Assembly (NCBI RefSeq): GCF_014297365.1
Contig: NZ_JACOQD010000001.1
Coordinates: forward strand, 1,240,001-1,304,000
Length of the DNA: 64,000 nucleotides
Source: Winogradskyella echinorum
Lineage (GTDB): Bacteria; Bacteroidota; Bacteroidia; Flavobacteriales; Flavobacteriaceae
Direction: 5' to 3'
The notes beneath the pieces were generated by a model, which saw only the letters and a list, made by a program, of their open reading frames with translations, ran no database searches and was not told the origin of the DNA. This document shows, piece by piece, positions 62,674 through 64,000 of the stretch. Position numbers and translations under genes: made by a program. The number at the start of each line of letters is the position of its first letter. Positions within the stretch are counted from its first letter, which is position 1.

Positions 62674-64000
62674 TTAACCTACACTTCCCTCTAAACTTAT
62701 TTCTAATAATTTCTGAGCTTCTACAGCAAATTCCATTGGGAGTTTATTTAATACTTCTTTACTAAAGCCATTAACAATAAGTGCTATAGCTTTTTCTGTA
62801 TCAATACCACGTTGGTTACAATAGAAAATCTGGTCTTCACCAATTTTACTAGTTGTAGCTTCATGTTCTATTTGGGCTGATTTATTTTTTGCTTCTATAT
62901 ACGGAAATGTGTGCGCACCACACTCATTACCCATTAGTAAACTATCGCACTGAGAAAAGTTACGTGCATTATCTGCTCTAGAATTTATTTGAACTAACCC
63001 ACGATAAGAATTTTGAGATTTACCAGCTGAAATTCCTTTAGAAATAATAGTTGACTTGGTGTTTTTTCCTAAGTGAACCATTTTTGTACCAGTATCTGCT
63101 TGCTGATAATTATTAGTCACAGCAATTGAATAAAATTCACCTACTGAATTATCACCTTTTAATATACATGAAGGATATTTCCATGTTACAGCAGAACCTG
63201 TTTCAACCTGAGTCCATGAGATTTTCGCATTTTTCTCACAAAGACCTCTTTTGGTTACAAAGTTGAAAACACCACCTTTACCTTCAGCATTTCCTGGATA
63301 CCAGTTTTGTACAGTACTATATTTTATTTCAGCATCATCAAGAGCAATAAGTTCTACTACAGCAGCATGCAATTGATTTTCATCTCTGCTAGGCGCTGTA
63401 CATCCTTCTAGGTAACTTACATAACTACCCTCGTCTGCAATAACTAATGTTCTTTCAAACTGACCTGTACCTGCTTGGTTAATTCTGAAATAGGTTGACA
63501 ATTCCATAGGGCAACGTACTCCTTTTGGAATATAGCAAAACGATCCATCGCTAAACACAGCAGAATTTAATGCTGCATAAAAGTTGTCTTTTTGAGGTAC
63601 AACAGTACCAATATATTTCTTTACTAATTCTGGATGCTCCTTAATCGCTTCAGAAATACTCATAAAGATGATACCTTTTTCCGCTAAGGTTTTTTTGAAT
63701 GTTGTAGCCACTGAAACAGAATCTACAACGACATCCATTGCAACACCAGCAAGCTTTTTTTGTTCGTCTAACGAAATCCCTAATTTTTCAAAAGTTGCTA
63801 AAAGCTCAGGGTCAACTTCGTCAATACTATCATATTTTGGTTTGCTATTTGGTGCCGAATAATATGAAATAGCCTGAAAATCTGGTTTTTTATAATGCAC
63901 ATTAGCCCAATCTGGCTCGGTCATTTCTTTCCAAGATTTAAAAGCCTCTAATCTCCATTCTGTCATCCATTCTGGCTCCTCCTTTTTCTTAGAAATAGCT
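62674..64000 (-). CDS. sufB: Fe-S cluster assembly protein SufB (N-terminus outside window)
   Basis: The C-terminal 442 codons of SufB. The conserved core [20 protein letters not shown], the CEKNAKISW region and [22 protein letters not shown] are present. The frame is open through the right edge and reads [15 protein letters not shown], matching normal internal SufB sequence, so the ATG at 63966 is not the start. About 35-40 N-terminal residues are missing. First visible gene of the suf operon. Confidence 0.96.
   Translation of the reverse strand, partial: AISKKKEEPEWMTEWRLEAFKSWKEMTEPDWANVHYKKPDFQAISYYSAPNSKPKYDSIDEVDPELLATFEKLGISLDEQKKLAGVAMDVVVDSVSVATTFKKTLAEKGIIFMSISEAIKEHPELVKKYIGTVVPQKDNFYAALNSAVFSDGSFCYIPKGVRCPMELSTYFRINQAGTGQFERTLVIADEGSYVSYLEGCTAPSRDENQLHAAVVELIALDDAEIKYSTVQNWYPGNAEGKGGVFNFVTKRGLCEKNAKISWTQVETGSAVTWKYPSCILKGDNSVGEFYSIAVTNNYQQADTGTKMVHLGKNTKSTIISKGISAGKSQNSYRGLVQINSRADNARNFSQCDSLLMGNECGAHTFPYIEAKNKSAQIEHEATTSKIGEDQIFYCNQRGIDTEKAIALIVNGFSKEVLNKLPMEFAVEAQKLLEISLEGSVG

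Noticed and set aside
63967..64000. ATG at 63966 as the start of SufB
   Set aside because: The frame continues upstream with EEPEW and AISKKK, normal SufB interior sequence, so the gene is cut by the window edge.
1..64000. tRNA, rRNA, prophage, transposase, toxin-antitoxin or anti-phage defence genes
   Set aside because: None was recognised; the YwqK/MORN lipoprotein carries a toxin-antitoxin family label but shows no antitoxin partner or toxin features.

Overview
The window looks like a core-genome segment of a marine-type Flavobacteriaceae bacterium (Bacteroidota). The evidence is: AT-rich DNA, few Shine-Dalgarno sequences, promoters of the Bacteroidota form TTTG-N19-TAnnTTTG, a SusC/SusD pair, type IX secretion proteins (PorP/SprF, PorE-like, type-B C-terminal sorting domain), many SPII lipoproteins, and Flavobacteria-typical families (IPExxxVDY, DUF2480, DUF3078, viroplasmin-RNase H). 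I saw no rRNA, tRNA, CRISPR array, prophage or insertion sequence. The genus cannot be fixed from sequence reading alone.

Layout. 1-0.9 kb: partial MORN-repeat lipoprotein and an AhpD-like protein. 1-3 kb: dipeptide epimerase plus a divergent alpha-oxoamine-synthase-like PLP enzyme, converging on an orphan SusC/SusD pair (3-7.7 kb). 7.9-12.4 kb: OsmC, RecJ, an OmpA-type envelope protein and an MFS exporter. 12.4-15.8 kb (minus strand): GNAT, MATE, two unlisted tiny membrane proteins, a QueD-like protein and LpxH. 15.8-26.2 kb: a universal stress protein, then minus-strand hydrolase, AddB-like nuclease, a TSP3-repeat OmpA protein, Kbl, and an AddA-like helicase-nuclease. 26.3-27.4 kb: sodA and a 532-bp non-coding stretch holding two tandem copies of a small-RNA-like unit. 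27.4-31.7 kb (minus): purF-like, pfkB, RNase H with an N-terminal hybrid-binding domain, purN. 31.9-36.2 kb (plus): acpP-fabF-rnc-IPExxxVDY-pyk. 36.2-38.3 kb: accessory-looking lipoproteins and an L7/L12-like membrane protein. 38.4-40.5 kb: dinB, a CYTH protein, a YCII lipoprotein. 40.6-48.2 kb: a giant type-B T9SS substrate followed by PorP/SprF and a PorE-like protein. 48.4-52.9 kb: an EEP-family nuclease/phosphatase, hflX, a class A PBP. 53-64 kb (minus): the suf iron-sulfur operon (sufB cut by the window end, C, D, S, E and a SUF-associated DUF59 protein) with lipoprotein and beta-barrel genes between the suf genes, followed by an ABC exporter, DUF2480 and DUF3078.

How the parts fit: most of the window is housekeeping (fatty acid, purine, Fe-S, DNA repair, cell wall). 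The less ordinary parts are (1) the duplicated promoter-RNA-terminator unit at 27.03-27.37 kb, (2) the tightly overlapping small membrane protein pair at 13.67-13.95 kb, (3) REP-like palindromes of one architecture next to sodA and inside the suf operon, (4) the T9SS substrate/SprF/PorE trio, and (5) a cassette-like accessory patch after pyk. No unmistakably new multi-gene system is visible. The tandem small RNA unit is the best candidate for something undescribed.
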